Shown piece by piece: positions 1 through 8,568 of a stretch of DNA of 64,000 nt. Numbering within the stretch: position 1 is the stretch's first letter; every line of letters begins with the position of its first letter. The DNA is from Bradyrhizobium sp. ISRA430 (GTDB lineage: Bacteria > Pseudomonadota > Alphaproteobacteria > Rhizobiales > Xanthobacteraceae). The stretch spans positions 2,542,001 to 2,606,000 of the forward strand of contig NZ_CP094516.1 in assembly GCF_029909975.1 (NCBI RefSeq). The letters are read 5' to 3'. The notes under the pieces were generated by a model, which was not told where the DNA came from, made no database searches, and worked only from the letters and a program-made list of their open reading frames with translations. Both the position numbers and the translations under genes were made by a program.

Positions 1-183
1 GATGGCGAAGAACGCGAACAGGAAGAACGTCGCGTACATCGCGATCATCAGGAACTCGCCATGGGCGAAATTCACAACGTCCATCAGGCCGAAGATCAGC
101 GCGAGACCGACCGCGATCAGCCCGTAGAGCAGCCCCATCAGGAGGCCGCTCGCGAGACTTTGGATAATAGCTTGGGCTGTCAC
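1..183 (-). CDS. Branched-chain amino-acid ABC transporter permease LivH (N-terminal part, runs off the window)
   Basis: Sixty-one codons of an inner-membrane permease are visible, and the gene continues past position 1. The translation has a long hydrophobic stretch with the segment GLIFGLMDVVNFAHGEF-like (seen as LIFGLMDVVNFAHGEFLM), which is the hallmark N-terminus of LivH-type permeases. I place the start at a GTG (183-181) with a GGGGGA stretch about 8 bases upstream; the nearby ATG runs straight into a TGA and cannot be used. It lies downstream of the periplasmic binding-protein gene on the same strand, separated by about 320 bases filled with repeats. Together they would belong to one importer for branched-chain amino acids or a related amide. 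The family call is firm; the substrate is unknown. Confidence 0.85.
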   Translation of the reverse strand, partial: MTAQAIIQSLASGLLMGLLYGLIAVGLALIFGLMDVVNFAHGEFLMIAMYATFFLFAFFAI

Positions 184-205
184 TGCATCGTCCCCCACAC
201 TCCGA

Positions 206-297
206 CCTCATCCTGGGGAGCGCGCCCCAGCGCGCGTCTCGAAGGATGGGCTCGCCCTCGTCCTTGACACGGGCTACGCCCGCTCCTCAGGATGAGG
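206..297. repeat. Palindromic intergenic repeat, family A (copy 1)
   Basis: A 92-base element with perfect 10-base terminal inverted repeats, CCTCATCCTG at the left and CAGGATGAGG at the right. It has an internal GTCTCGAAGGATG block that recurs in the copies at about 27.5, 32.05 and 36.9 kb. It carries no gene. It probably folds as an RNA hairpin between the binding-protein and permease genes. Repeats with this 'CTCATCCTGAGGAGC...TCTCGAAGGATG' signature are, from memory, abundant in Bradyrhizobium genomes. Confidence 0.8.
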
Positions 298-315
298 GCG
301 GGAGCTACAGCTTCC

Positions 316-431
316 GTCATTGCGAGGAGCTCGCGACAAAATTGCGAAGCAATTTTGCGCTGATGCGACGAAGCAATACAGACTATCTCCGCGGATACAT
401 TTCTGGATTGCTTCGCTGCGCTCGCAATGAC
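316..431. repeat. Palindromic intergenic repeat, family B (copy 1)
   Basis: Bounded by perfect 11-base inverted ends GTCATTGCGAG and CTCGCAATGAC. The inner parts contain GCGACGAAGCAAT-like and GGATTGCTTCGCTGCG blocks that are shared with the copies at 30.64 and 44.85 kb. It also holds an internal AAAATTGCGAAGCAATTTT palindrome. Together with the family A copy just before it, it fills most of the 318-base gap between the permease and binding-protein genes. Confidence 0.8.
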
Positions 432-501
432 AACGCGGTTAAGCAGTACGGTCCTCTCGGCTGTCACAGCGCCTGGTCCCCACCCTGCCTGCGCGCCCCG
501 C

Positions 502-1746
502 TTACTTCATCGGCCAGGCCGCTTCGGCGATCGCAGCCTGCGGCGGGAAGACGGTGACGAACTTGCCGCCGCGATATTGCAGCAACACCGGGTCGGCATC
601 GTTGTTCTGGCCCGCCTCGTCGAACTTCACGCGCTTCCACGGCATGATGGTCTGCTCGCCCGGGATGTCGGTGGCGGCGAGCGCATCGCGGATCTTCTCG
701 CCGTCGGCCGACTTGGCGCGATTGATCGCGTCCGCCAGGATGATCAGGCCCATGAACTGGCGCGAGGTGAGATCGTTGAAGTCCTTGCCAGACTTCGCCT
801 TGAACATGTCGTTGATCTTGCCGACCATAGGGCGCTTCTGCGCGAGGTCGAGCGAGAAGGTGCCGCGCGAGATCACGCCTTCGAGCTTGTCGCCGACGGC
901 GTCATAGAGCGCCTTCTCGGAGAAGCCGGCGTCCTGCGCCACGATCGCGTTGGGCTTGTAGCCGAGCTCGGCCATGGTCTTCACTAGGAGGATGCCGTCG
1001 GTGGTGTAGCTCGATGGCATCAGCACGTCGGCATTGGCGGTCTTGAGCTGCTGCACCTCGGCCGACAGCGACGGCGAGTTGGCGCGGTACTTGATGTCGG
1101 AGACGATCTTGTAGCCGCGCTCGGCGGCGATCTTGGCCTGTGCGTTGCCGGAGTCGGTGCCGAAGATGGTGTCCTCGTGGAACAGCGACAGCGTCTCGAT
1201 CTTGGTGCCCTTCTTCTTCATGGCATCGAAGAAATCGAACATCGCGGCCGAGTACATCTCGTCGTGCGGGGATGCACGGAAGTAATATTTCAGGCCGCGG
1301 CGATGCAGGCTCGGCGAGGAATTATCGGCGGACACGAACGGGATCTGGTAACGTTCGCAGATCTGGCTGACGGTGACGGCGACCGCGCTCTGATAGGTGC
1401 CGATGATGGCGCAGACCTTTTCCTGAGTGATCAGGCGCTCGGCTTCGGCACGGCCCTTCTGCGGATCGGCCTGATGGTCGGCGAACACGAGGCGGACTTT
1501 TGCGCCGCCGAGGCCGGGCAGGCCCTCGCCCTTCGCCAGCGGCAGGTCGAAATCGGTGTCCTTGTTGATGACCTCGAGCGCGGTCTCATAGGCCTTCTGC
1601 GCATCGATGCCCTGCTGCGCGCTGCCGCCGGAGAACGGATAGATCACGCCGATCACGACTTCCGAGGTCTGGGCACGGGCCGCCAGCGGCACGAGCGCCG
1701 CAGTCGCGGTGGCACCCAACAATACGTCGCGGCGAGTGATCGTCAT
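502..1746 (-). CDS. ABC transporter substrate-binding protein, branched-chain amino acid / amide type
   Basis: A 414-residue periplasmic binding protein of the LivJ/AmiC fold (type I periplasmic binding protein). The N-terminus TRRDVLLGATATAALVPLAARAQ resembles a Tat-type signal (twin Arg then a hydrophobic stretch then an AxA-like cleavage site), so export is predicted. The start of the mature part, EVVIGVIYPFSGGSAQQGID, is the usual first strand of this family, followed by a conserved CAIIGTYQSAVAVTVSQI segment. It lies upstream of the LivH fragment on the same strand and probably delivers its ligand to that permease. The ligand cannot be read from the sequence; neighbouring catabolic genes for carbamoyl or hydroxy acids make a small amide or amino acid plausible. 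Confidence 0.88.
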   Translation of the reverse strand: MTITRRDVLLGATATAALVPLAARAQTSEVVIGVIYPFSGGSAQQGIDAQKAYETALEVINKDTDFDLPLAKGEGLPGLGGAKVRLVFADHQADPQKGRAEAERLITQEKVCAIIGTYQSAVAVTVSQICERYQIPFVSADNSSPSLHRRGLKYYFRASPHDEMYSAAMFDFFDAMKKKGTKIETLSLFHEDTIFGTDSGNAQAKIAAERGYKIVSDIKYRANSPSLSAEVQQLKTANADVLMPSSYTTDGILLVKTMAELGYKPNAIVAQDAGFSEKALYDAVGDKLEGVISRGTFSLDLAQKRPMVGKINDMFKAKSGKDFNDLTSRQFMGLIILADAINRAKSADGEKIRDALAATDIPGEQTIMPWKRVKFDEAGQNNDADPVLLQYRGGKFVTVFPPQAAIAEAAWPMK

Positions 1747-1833
1747 GGCAAATTCCCCTGTTACGAATTTTGGCTCTCGAATGGAGCGATTGATGGATGC
1801 CGTAAAGCCTGAAGAAGCAGCAATCGCTGCCCA

Positions 1834-2649
1834 CTAAATCACGGCCATGTTCTTGTTCTTGAGATCCGTCACTAGCATCAGCCCCGGCGAATGCGTGATC
1901 GCGAAGGGGAGCTTGGCGGCGTTGATGACCGATTGCGGCGTGACGCCACAGGCCCAGAACACCGGGATCTCATCATCGGCAACCGGCACTGGATCGCCGT
2001 AGTCGGGCTTTGCGATGTCCTTGATGCCGATCAGATGCGGATGGCCGAGATGCACGGGCGCACCGTGCACGGCGGGATAGCGCGAGGTGATCTGCACCGC
2101 GCGGATCGCGTCCGCCGGCTTGAAGGGACGCATCGACACCACCATGGGACCGGCGAACGGGCCCGACGCGCTGCACGCGATGTTGGTGCGGTACATCGGC
2201 ACGCGCACATTGCGCTCGATGTGACGGATCGGCATCCCCTCGTCGAGCAGCGCCTCTTCAAACGAGAAGGAGCAGCCGAGCACGAAGGTGACGAGATCGT
2301 CGCGCCAGTAGCGGGTCACATCGGTCGGCTCGTCGACGACTTCACCGTCGCGCCAGACGCGATAGCGCGGCACGTCGGTGCGGATGTCGAGGTCCGCGCC
2401 GAGCGCAGGGATGTGCGGGCTGCCGACGTCGGACATGCCGATGATCGGGCACGGCTTTGGATTGAGCTGGCAGAAGCGGTGGAAGGCGCTGGCGTATTTC
2501 TCGGGAAGGATCGCCAGATTGCCCTGGACGAAACTGGGGGCGATGCCCGCGGTGGAGGCGACGAGCCCATCGCGGTATGCGAGCCGGGCCTGACGGCTCG
2601 GGAGGGTGTCGGGCGTTTCAGTTTGCTGCGCTGCCACTAAAACAGTCAT
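1834..2649 (-). CDS. Putative hydro-lyase, DUF1445 (YcsI / D-glutamate cyclase-like) family
   Basis: A 271-residue protein matching the DUF1445 family, which includes bacterial YcsI proteins and the cyclase part of mammalian DGLUCY. Recognisable segments are [17 protein letters not shown] near residue 37, the [18 protein letters not shown] region in the middle, and [13 protein letters not shown] followed by FWACGVTPQ near the end. The family is annotated as hydro-lyases, but few members are biochemically assigned. It is transcribed away from the LysR gene at 2769, so that regulator probably controls it. Because it travels with a D-hydroxyacid dehydrogenase and an amidohydrolase it may act on a D-amino acid or hydroxy-acid intermediate; that is inference. 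Confidence 0.82.
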   Translation of the reverse strand: MTVLVAAQQTETPDTLPSRQARLAYRDGLVASTAGIAPSFVQGNLAILPEKYASAFHRFCQLNPKPCPIIGMSDVGSPHIPALGADLDIRTDVPRYRVWRDGEVVDEPTDVTRYWRDDLVTFVLGCSFSFEEALLDEGMPIRHIERNVRVPMYRTNIACSASGPFAGPMVVSMRPFKPADAIRAVQITSRYPAVHGAPVHLGHPHLIGIKDIAKPDYGDPVPVADDEIPVFWACGVTPQSVINAAKLPFAITHSPGLMLVTDLKNKNMAVI

Positions 2650-2729
2650 GGGATCGACCTGCCTATAAACTCGACAAGGACAGCCAACACCAAGCGTGCT
2701 ATAAAGTCTAATCGTCCTTTCTAATCAAT

Positions 2730-2752
2730 ATCGATAAAACGGATTTATCGAT
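2730..2752. promoter_or_regulatory. Perfect palindrome with LysR-type T-N11-A core
   Basis: ATCGATAAA, five spacer bases, TTTATCGAT: a perfect 9-base inverted repeat centred in the divergent region between the DUF1445 gene and the LysR gene. The inner TAAAACGGATTTA is a T-N11-A motif, the classic LysR-type core. It ends only 16 bases before the LysR start codon, consistent with autoregulation, and also sits in the promoter region of the divergent hydro-lyase gene. Confidence 0.7.
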
Positions 2753-2768
2753 CGGGAGAATCCTTCCA

Positions 2769-3686
2769 ATGCTGGACTTCAGATCGATCGAAACGTTCCT
2801 CTGGGTCGTAAAGCTCGGCAGCTTCCGTGGCGCCGCGGCGCGGCTCAACACCACCCAACCGGCGATCTCCCAGCGCATCGCCCAGCTCGAGCGCGAGATG
2901 GGCGTGAAGTTGCTCAACCGCGATCATCGCGTCGCATCGCCCACGCCGAGCGGTCGGCAGATGATGGTCTACGCCGAAAAGCTGATCGGCCTGCGCGCCG
3001 CAATGATGGCCGAGATCGGCAACGCCTCCGCGATGCGCGGCGTGATGCGGCTCGGCGTCGCCGAAACCATCGTGCACACCTGGCTGCCACGGCTCGTCAA
3101 GAGCGTGAACCAGGCTTATCCGAACCTGTCGCTGGAGATCGAAGTCGACATCACGCCGAATCTGACCGCACGCCTGCTCGGCCAGGAGATCGAGCTTGCC
3201 TTCGTCGTGGGGCCGCTATCGGCTTCTGGCGTGCACAACCGCGTGCTCGCCGATTATCCGATCGGCCTCCTTGCAAGCCCTTCGCTCGGACTCGGGAGCG
3301 GTCCGGTGACGCGAGCCGAGCTTGCTCGGTTCCCGATCATCACCTTCCCGCGCAAGACGCGGCCCTACGAGGTGGTACGCGAGATGTTCGATCGACCGGA
3401 GCTGCCGCCGATTCGTCTTCATGCCTCCGCGTCGCTTGCGACCGTCATCCACATGGCGGTCGAGGGGCTCGGCATCGCCGTGATTCCGGCGGCCATCGTT
3501 GAGAATGAGCTCGCCGACGGGCGGCTGCAATTGCTCGACACCGACCTCAACATCTCGCCACTGACGTTCACGGCGAGCTGGCTCGCCTCGCCCGACGTCG
3601 TGGCGGTCGAGCGCGTCGCCGAGCTCGCGCGGCAGATCGCGCAGACCAGCCTCGCGGTTGACGCCGTCGCGACGGCGCGTCATTGA
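2769..3686 (+). CDS. LysR-family transcriptional regulator
   Basis: A 305-residue protein with an N-terminal winged helix-turn-helix; residues about 17-41 read GSFRGAAARLNTTQPAISQR and onward, typical LysR. The rest is the co-inducer binding domain. A GGGAGAA Shine-Dalgarno-like stretch lies about 8 bases before the ATG. The gene sits between a divergent hydro-lyase gene and a co-directional run of three catabolic enzyme genes, with a repeat in between. The palindrome at 2730-2752 is its likely binding site. The effector is unknown but is probably the substrate or an intermediate of the neighbouring pathway. Confidence 0.9.
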   Translation: MLDFRSIETFLWVVKLGSFRGAAARLNTTQPAISQRIAQLEREMGVKLLNRDHRVASPTPSGRQMMVYAEKLIGLRAAMMAEIGNASAMRGVMRLGVAETIVHTWLPRLVKSVNQAYPNLSLEIEVDITPNLTARLLGQEIELAFVVGPLSASGVHNRVLADYPIGLLASPSLGLGSGPVTRAELARFPIITFPRKTRPYEVVREMFDRPELPPIRLHASASLATVIHMAVEGLGIAVIPAAIVENELADGRLQLLDTDLNISPLTFTASWLASPDVVAVERVAELARQIAQTSLAVDAVATARH

Positions 3687-3710
3687 AATGGACGCCGGAC
3701 AATCTTCAAC

Positions 3711-3832
3711 GTCATTCCGGGGCTCGCGACGGGACCGCAAGCGCGGCCCGGGAGCGAGAACCCCAATGCGCAATTGCGCATTGTGGAATCCTTGGATTCC
3801 GGGTTCGCTCCTGCGGACCGCCCCGGAATGAC
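3711..3832. repeat. Palindromic intergenic repeat, family C (copy 1)
   Basis: Perfect 12-base inverted ends, GTCATTCCGGGG and CCCCGGAATGAC. Inside is a 20-base perfect palindrome at 3764-3783 (CAATGCGCAATTGCGCATTG). It occupies the gap between the LysR gene and the amidohydrolase gene, where it could form a long RNA hairpin. Related but diverged elements lie at 7140, 10811 and 16603. Confidence 0.8.
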
Positions 3833-3852
3833 AGCGACAATGGAACGAACGC

Positions 3853-5103
3853 ATGAGCCGAGCCGCCACCAATCTGCAAATCGATTCCGCCCGCCTCTGG
3901 GGCTCCATCCACGAGACCGCGCAGTTCGGCGCGACGGCCAAGGGCGGCGTGCGGCGGCTGACGCTAAGTGCCGAGGACAAGCAGGTACGCGACTGGTTTC
4001 GCAAGGCCTGCGAGGATGCCGGCCTTGAGGTGCATGTCGATGCGCTCGGCTCAATGTTTGGACTGCGCAAGGGCCGCGACATGTCGAAACTGCCCATCGG
4101 CATCGGCTCGCATCTCGACACGCAGCCAACCGGCGGCAAGTATGACGGCATTCTGGGCACGCTCGGCGCACTCGAGGTCATCCGCACGCTGAACGACGCC
4201 GGCATCGAAACCGAGGCGCCGATCTGCGTCGTGAACTGGACCAACGAGGAAGGCTCGCGCTTTGCACCGGCGATGATGGCCTCCGCCGCCTATGTCGGCG
4301 ACTTCACCACCGACGACATCCTGTCGCGCAAGGACGCCGAAGGCACCACGGTTGGCCAGGCACTCGACGGCATCGGATATCGTGGCGACAGGCCGGTCGG
4401 CTTCCAGAAGCTCGGCTGCTTCGTCGAGCTGCATATCGAGCAGGGCCCGATCCTGGAGGCCGAGGGCAAGACCATCGGGGTGGTCGATTCCGGCCAGGGC
4501 GTCTTGTGGTACGACGGCAAGATCACCGGCTTCGAGAGCCATGCGGGCTCGACGCCGATGCCGCTGCGGCGCGATGCGCTGGCGACGCTGTCGGAGATCG
4601 TGCTGGCAATGGAGGCCATCGCCAGGAAGCACGGGCCGAACGCAGTCGGCACCATCGGCGAAGCCGTGATCGCCAGCCCCTCGCGCAACGTCATTCCCGG
4701 CGAGGTCGCCTTCACCGTAGATTGCCGCAGCGCCGACGCCGCCATCATGGACGCGCTCGATCGCGACCTGCGCGCTGCGATCGCCGAGATCGCCGCGCGT
4801 CGTAAGGTCGAGGTCAAGCTCGACCTGGTCTGGCGCAAGCCGCCGACGCACTTCGATCCGAAGCTCGTCGCGGCCGTCGAGAACGCGGCAAAGACCCTCG
4901 GCTATTCCAGCCGCCGCATCACCTCCGGTGCCGGCCACGACGCCTGCAACCTCAACACGGTCATTCCGGCGGCGATGGTGTTCGTACCCTGCAAGGACGG
5001 CATCAGTCACAACGAGCTGGAAGACGCCACGCAGCCCGACTGCGCCGCGGGCACCAACGTCCTCATGCATACCGTGCTGGCGATCGCCGGCGTCGCGTCC
5101 TGA
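3853..5103 (+). CDS. M20-family Zn-dependent amidohydrolase (allantoate amidohydrolase / N-carbamoyl-L-amino-acid hydrolase type)
   Basis: A 416-residue cytoplasmic metalloenzyme. Metal-site motifs are clear: GSHLDTQPTGGKYDG with H87 and D98, NWTNEEGSRF with E132-E133, and ELHIEQGP with H194. Near the C-terminus are SGAGHDACNL and ISHNELE. These define the branch that hydrolyses the ureido group of allantoate, N-carbamoyl-amino acids or beta-ureidopropionate, releasing ammonia and CO2. The sequence does not tell these substrates apart. It is followed after 12 bases by a D-hydroxyacid dehydrogenase and then an Ldh-family dehydrogenase. The latter family contains ureidoglycolate dehydrogenase, so a ureide route is one reading. 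Confidence 0.88.
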   Translation: MSRAATNLQIDSARLWGSIHETAQFGATAKGGVRRLTLSAEDKQVRDWFRKACEDAGLEVHVDALGSMFGLRKGRDMSKLPIGIGSHLDTQPTGGKYDGILGTLGALEVIRTLNDAGIETEAPICVVNWTNEEGSRFAPAMMASAAYVGDFTTDDILSRKDAEGTTVGQALDGIGYRGDRPVGFQKLGCFVELHIEQGPILEAEGKTIGVVDSGQGVLWYDGKITGFESHAGSTPMPLRRDALATLSEIVLAMEAIARKHGPNAVGTIGEAVIASPSRNVIPGEVAFTVDCRSADAAIMDALDRDLRAAIAEIAARRKVEVKLDLVWRKPPTHFDPKLVAAVENAAKTLGYSSRRITSGAGHDACNLNTVIPAAMVFVPCKDGISHNELEDATQPDCAAGTNVLMHTVLAIAGVAS

Positions 5104-5115
5104 TCGGAGACAGTC

Positions 5116-6027
5116 ATGCGCGGAGTTTTCGTCGACGCCAGTGAAGCCCTGGCCGTGATCATGGAGCGGCTAACGAGGCCCGGCGATCCCAAGGTGCGGA
5201 TCCACCGCGATCCCGACATCAAGCCCGAGCAGTATCCTGAGATACTCGATGGCGCCGAGATCGCAATCGTCGACCACACTGCGCTGCCGACCGAGGTCGC
5301 GAAGCAGTGTGCAGGGCTCAAGCACGTGGTGTTCCTCGGCACCGGCGCGCGCAGCTATATGAATCCGGAGGAGCTTAGCCAACTCGGCATCTCCGTGCAT
5401 CTGATCAAGGGCTATGGCGACACCGCGGTGGCGGAATCCGCGATCGCGCTGATGTGGGCCTCAGCCCGCGTGATCGCGATGATGGATCGCGAGATGCGCG
5501 TCGGCAACTGGCTGCGCGAGGACGGCATGCAGCTCACCGGCAAGACGCTCGGCCTGATCGGCTTCGGCGGCATTGCCGCGGAAGTCGCGCGCATCGCCTT
5601 GGGCAGCGGCATGAAGGTGATCGCCTGGAACCGCACGCCGAAAAGCCATCCGGGCGTGGAATTCACCGACCTCGACACGGTGCTGGCCAGAAGCGACGTG
5701 GTGTCGCTGCATCTTTTGCTCAACGACGAGACCCGCGGCATGATCACGCGCGAGAGGATCGCGAAGATGAAGCCCGGCGTCATCCTCATCAACACCGCGC
5801 GCGGCGCCATTGTCGACGAGCAAGCGATGATCGACGCGCTGAAGTCGGGTCACATCCGTCATGCCGGCCTCGACGTCTTCAACATCGAGCCGCTGCCCGG
5901 CGATCATCCGCTGACCAAGCTGCCGAACGTGACGCTGTCGGCGCATTCAGCCTTCCGCACGCCGGAGGCCAGCGAGAACCTGATTTTTGCGGCGTGGGAG
6001 CACTGCCGCCGGATCGCGAAACGATAA
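5116..6027 (+). CDS. D-2-hydroxyacid dehydrogenase (NAD(P)-dependent)
   Basis: A 303-residue member of the phosphoglycerate dehydrogenase-like superfamily. The cofactor fold is shown by LGLIGFGGIAAEVA (about 145-158). The expected catalytic Arg-Glu-His are R229 in NTARGAIVDE, E258 in NIEPLPGDHP and H277 in SAHSAFRTPEA. It would interconvert a 2-oxo acid and a D-2-hydroxy acid. It starts 12 bases after the amidohydrolase stop and ends 11 bases before the next gene, so the three are very likely one transcript. The specific substrate is not evident. Confidence 0.88.
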   Translation: MRGVFVDASEALAVIMERLTRPGDPKVRIHRDPDIKPEQYPEILDGAEIAIVDHTALPTEVAKQCAGLKHVVFLGTGARSYMNPEELSQLGISVHLIKGYGDTAVAESAIALMWASARVIAMMDREMRVGNWLREDGMQLTGKTLGLIGFGGIAAEVARIALGSGMKVIAWNRTPKSHPGVEFTDLDTVLARSDVVSLHLLLNDETRGMITRERIAKMKPGVILINTARGAIVDEQAMIDALKSGHIRHAGLDVFNIEPLPGDHPLTKLPNVTLSAHSAFRTPEASENLIFAAWEHCRRIAKR

Positions 6028-6038
6028 GAGCAACAACA

Positions 6039-7112
6039 ATGGCCGATTACCGCACCATCAAAGCCGAGCCCCTCACCAACGTCATCCGCGCCATCGCCCG
6101 AGCGGGCGGCTCCACGGACCGCGAGGCGGACCTCGTTGCGACCAACCTCGTCGAGGCGAACCTGAAGGGCCACGACTCGCACGGCGTCGGCATGATCCCG
6201 CGCTATGCCGAAGCGGTCAACGAAGGCGGCCTCGCCGTCAACCAGCACGTCAAGATCGTGATGGACACGGGTCCCCTGCTCACCCTCGACGGCCTCACCG
6301 GCTACGGCCAGGTGATGGGCTATGAGGCGATGGAGCTGGGCGCCGAGCGCGCCAAGCGCAACGGCGTATGCGTGATCGGCCTTTCCAACTCGCACCATAT
6401 CGGCCGCATCGGCCACTGGGCCGAGCAGTGCATCGACCACGGCCTGGTCTCGATCCACTTCGTCAACGTGATCTCGCGGCCCATCGTGGCGCCCTGGGGT
6501 GGCAGCGATGCACGCCACGGCACCAACCCGTTCTGCGTCGGCATCCCGCGCGCCGGCAAGGAGCCGATCGTGCTCGACTTCGCCACCAGCAAGATCGCGC
6601 AGGGCAAGACGCGCGTCGCCTTCAACAAAGGCGTTGAGCTCGAGCCCGGCACCATCATCGACAATGAGGGCAAGCCGACCGTCAATCCGCGCTACACCGT
6701 GATCGCGCCGCACGGCGCCATCTTGCCGTTCGGCGAGCACAAGGGTTCGGGGCTCGCGCTGGTGTGCGAAATCCTCGGCGGCGCGCTCTCCGGCGGCGAG
6801 ACTGTGAAGGGGCCGGCCGACGGCAAGCGCCGCGTTCTCAACGGCATGCTCTCGATCATCATCGACCCGACCAAGCTCGGCACCGCCGAGAATCTGGCGC
6901 GCGAGGTCGAGAGCTTCGTCGCCTGGCACACCGGCTCGCCGCCCGGCCCCGGCGTCGACAAGGTCAAGATCGCCGGAGAGCCCGAGCGTGAGACCAAGAA
7001 GAAGCGGCTCGCCGAGGGCGTCCCGGTCGATCCGAATACGTGGCAGGAGATCCTGGACGCCGGGAAAAAGTTCGGCCTGGACCAGGCGGCGATCGAGAAG
7101 ATCGCGGGGTGA
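6039..7112 (+). CDS. Ldh-family (malate / L-lactate / ureidoglycolate type) dehydrogenase
   Basis: A 357-residue NAD(P)-dependent oxidoreductase of the Ldh_2 family, whose members oxidise malate, sulfolactate, 2,3-diketogulonate or ureidoglycolate. Family motifs are HDSHGVGMIPRY near the N-terminus, GTNPFCVGIP and LDFATSKIAQGK in the middle, and FGEHKGSGLAL followed by EILGGALSGG. I start at the ATG at 6039, because the frame stays open far upstream across the previous gene but only this ATG begins the family domain. It is the third gene of a tight set behind the amidohydrolase. With an allantoate-type hydrolase two genes upstream, ureidoglycolate is a reasonable but unproven substrate. Confidence 0.87.
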   Translation: MADYRTIKAEPLTNVIRAIARAGGSTDREADLVATNLVEANLKGHDSHGVGMIPRYAEAVNEGGLAVNQHVKIVMDTGPLLTLDGLTGYGQVMGYEAMELGAERAKRNGVCVIGLSNSHHIGRIGHWAEQCIDHGLVSIHFVNVISRPIVAPWGGSDARHGTNPFCVGIPRAGKEPIVLDFATSKIAQGKTRVAFNKGVELEPGTIIDNEGKPTVNPRYTVIAPHGAILPFGEHKGSGLALVCEILGGALSGGETVKGPADGKRRVLNGMLSIIIDPTKLGTAENLAREVESFVAWHTGSPPGPGVDKVKIAGEPERETKKKRLAEGVPVDPNTWQEILDAGKKFGLDQAAIEKIAG

Positions 7113-7139
7113 TTGGAGAAAGAAGCGCTATCTTTCGGT

Positions 7140-7270
7140 GTCGTCCCGGACAAGCGGAGCGCAGATCCGGGACCCATAACCACAGGACGTGGTTATGGGA
7201 AGGCTCGGGTTGCCAGCTCGCGCCACAACCCCTCCCTGGGGTTATGGGTCCCGGCCTTCGCCGGGACGAC
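7140..7270. repeat. Palindromic intergenic repeat, family C (copy 2, diverged)
   Basis: Ends GTCGTCCCGG and CCGGGACGAC form perfect 10-base inverted repeats. Internal blocks GGGACCCATAACCAC and GGTTATGGGTCCC add further pairing. It fills the gap between two convergent genes (dehydrogenase and tartrate dehydrogenase), where it could act as a bidirectional terminator-like hairpin; it has no T-tract. Confidence 0.72.
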
Positions 7271-7341
7271 AACGGAGTTTGCCGCGATAGCGGAGTTAGC
7301 CAACGCAAGAGACAGTTAGTCCCTTTCGGCAGCTCCCTGCC

Positions 7342-8415
7342 CTAATCCACCATCTCTGCGACCGCCTTACCGCAGGCCGTGGTGTCGGCATTGCCGCCGA
7401 GGTCGCGAGTGCGCAGCGTGCGCTCGGCGAGCGTGCGTTCGATCGCATCGACGATCGATTTGCCGGCTTCCTTCTCTCCGAGATGCTCGAACATCATCGC
7501 GCCCGACCAGATCATGCCGATCGGATTGGCGATGCCTTGGCCCGCGATATCCGGCGCCGAGCCGTGCACCGGCTCGAACACCGAGGGGAAATTGCGCTCG
7601 GGGTTGATGTTGCCGGATGGCGCGATGCCGATCGTGCCGGTGCAGGCAGGACCCAGATCAGAAAGAATGTCGCCGAACAGGTTGGAACCGACGACCACGT
7701 CGAACCAGTCCGGGTGCAGCACGAAGTTCGCCGTCAGGATGTCGATGTGGTACTTGTCCCACTTCACGCCTGGATACTTCTTCGCCATCGCCTCCACGCG
7801 CTCGTCCCAATAGGGCATGGTGATGGAGATGCCGTTGGACTTGGTGGCCGAGGTCAGGTGCTTCTTCGGCCGCGACTGCGCGAGCTCGAAGGCGAATTTC
7901 AGGATGCGGTCGACGCCGGTGCGCGTCATCACCGTCTGCTGTGTGACGAATTCTCGATCGGTGTCCGGGAACATGCGGCCGCCGACGGAGGAATATTCAC
8001 CTTCGGTGTTCTCGCGCACCACCCAGAAATCGATGTCACCCGGCTTGCGGTTCGCGAGCGGCGACGGCACGCCCGGCATCAGCCGCACCGGGCGCAGGTT
8101 CACATACTGGTCGAACTCGCGGCGGAATTTTATGAGCGAGCCCCACAGCGAGACGTGATCCGGAATCTTGGCCGGCCAGCCGACCGCGCCGAAATAGATC
8201 GCGTCGTGCTTGCCGATCTTCTCCTTCCAATCGTCCGGCATCATCTGGCCGTGCCTCTCGTAATAGTCCCAGGACGAGAAGTCGAAATGGTCGAAATGCA
8301 CGGCGACCCCGTGCTTCTTCGCCGCCGCCTCCAAAACGCGCAGGCCCTCCGGCATCACTTCCTTGCCGATGCCGTCGCCGGGAATGACCGCGATGCGGTA
8401 TTGTTTTTTGCTCAT
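7342..8415 (-). CDS. Tartrate / D-malate / isopropylmalate-type decarboxylating dehydrogenase
   Basis: A 357-residue beta-decarboxylating dehydrogenase. The N-terminus RIAVIPGDGIGKEVMPEGL is the family opening, VRENTEGEYSSVGGR holds the substrate-binding loop, and VVVGSNLFGDILSDLG is the metal-binding signature; SVFEPVHGSAPDIAG is near the C-terminus. The sequence is closest in feel to TtuC/DmlA tartrate or D-malate dehydrogenases rather than LeuB. I chose the ATG at 8415 because the family domain begins there and AAGGA lies about 9 bases upstream; 30 additional upstream codons look non-coding. It diverges from the SDR gene at 8569 across a region with a strong palindrome. Confidence 0.87.
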   Translation of the reverse strand: MSKKQYRIAVIPGDGIGKEVMPEGLRVLEAAAKKHGVAVHFDHFDFSSWDYYERHGQMMPDDWKEKIGKHDAIYFGAVGWPAKIPDHVSLWGSLIKFRREFDQYVNLRPVRLMPGVPSPLANRKPGDIDFWVVRENTEGEYSSVGGRMFPDTDREFVTQQTVMTRTGVDRILKFAFELAQSRPKKHLTSATKSNGISITMPYWDERVEAMAKKYPGVKWDKYHIDILTANFVLHPDWFDVVVGSNLFGDILSDLGPACTGTIGIAPSGNINPERNFPSVFEPVHGSAPDIAGQGIANPIGMIWSGAMMFEHLGEKEAGKSIVDAIERTLAERTLRTRDLGGNADTTACGKAVAEMVD

Positions 8416-8483
8416 CGAGAACGTCCTTGGTTGGTCCGGCAGCCGCCGCGTTTTGATCGCCCTGCAATGGACCAAACTCGCGG

Positions 8484-8503
8484 GCAGTGCAACGCTGCAC
8501 TGC
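8484..8503. promoter_or_regulatory. 20-base perfect palindrome in a divergent promoter
   Basis: GCAGTGCA, four spacer bases ACGC, TGCACTGC. It lies in the 153-base gap between the tartrate-type dehydrogenase (minus) and the SDR gene (plus), about 70 bases from each start. The symmetry and position suggest a dimeric repressor or activator site controlling both genes. The cognate regulator is not identified; the LysR protein at 2769 is one candidate, but its own palindrome has a different sequence. Confidence 0.55.
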
Positions 8504-8568
8504 AATGTTGACCATGGCGCGGCCGACCGCCTACTGATTTCATCCTGTTCCCACCGAGCGAGTCATCC

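Noticed and set aside
3764..3783. 20-base palindrome as a separate operator for the amidohydrolase
   Set aside because: It lies inside a family C repeat, so its symmetry is better explained by the repeat than by regulation.
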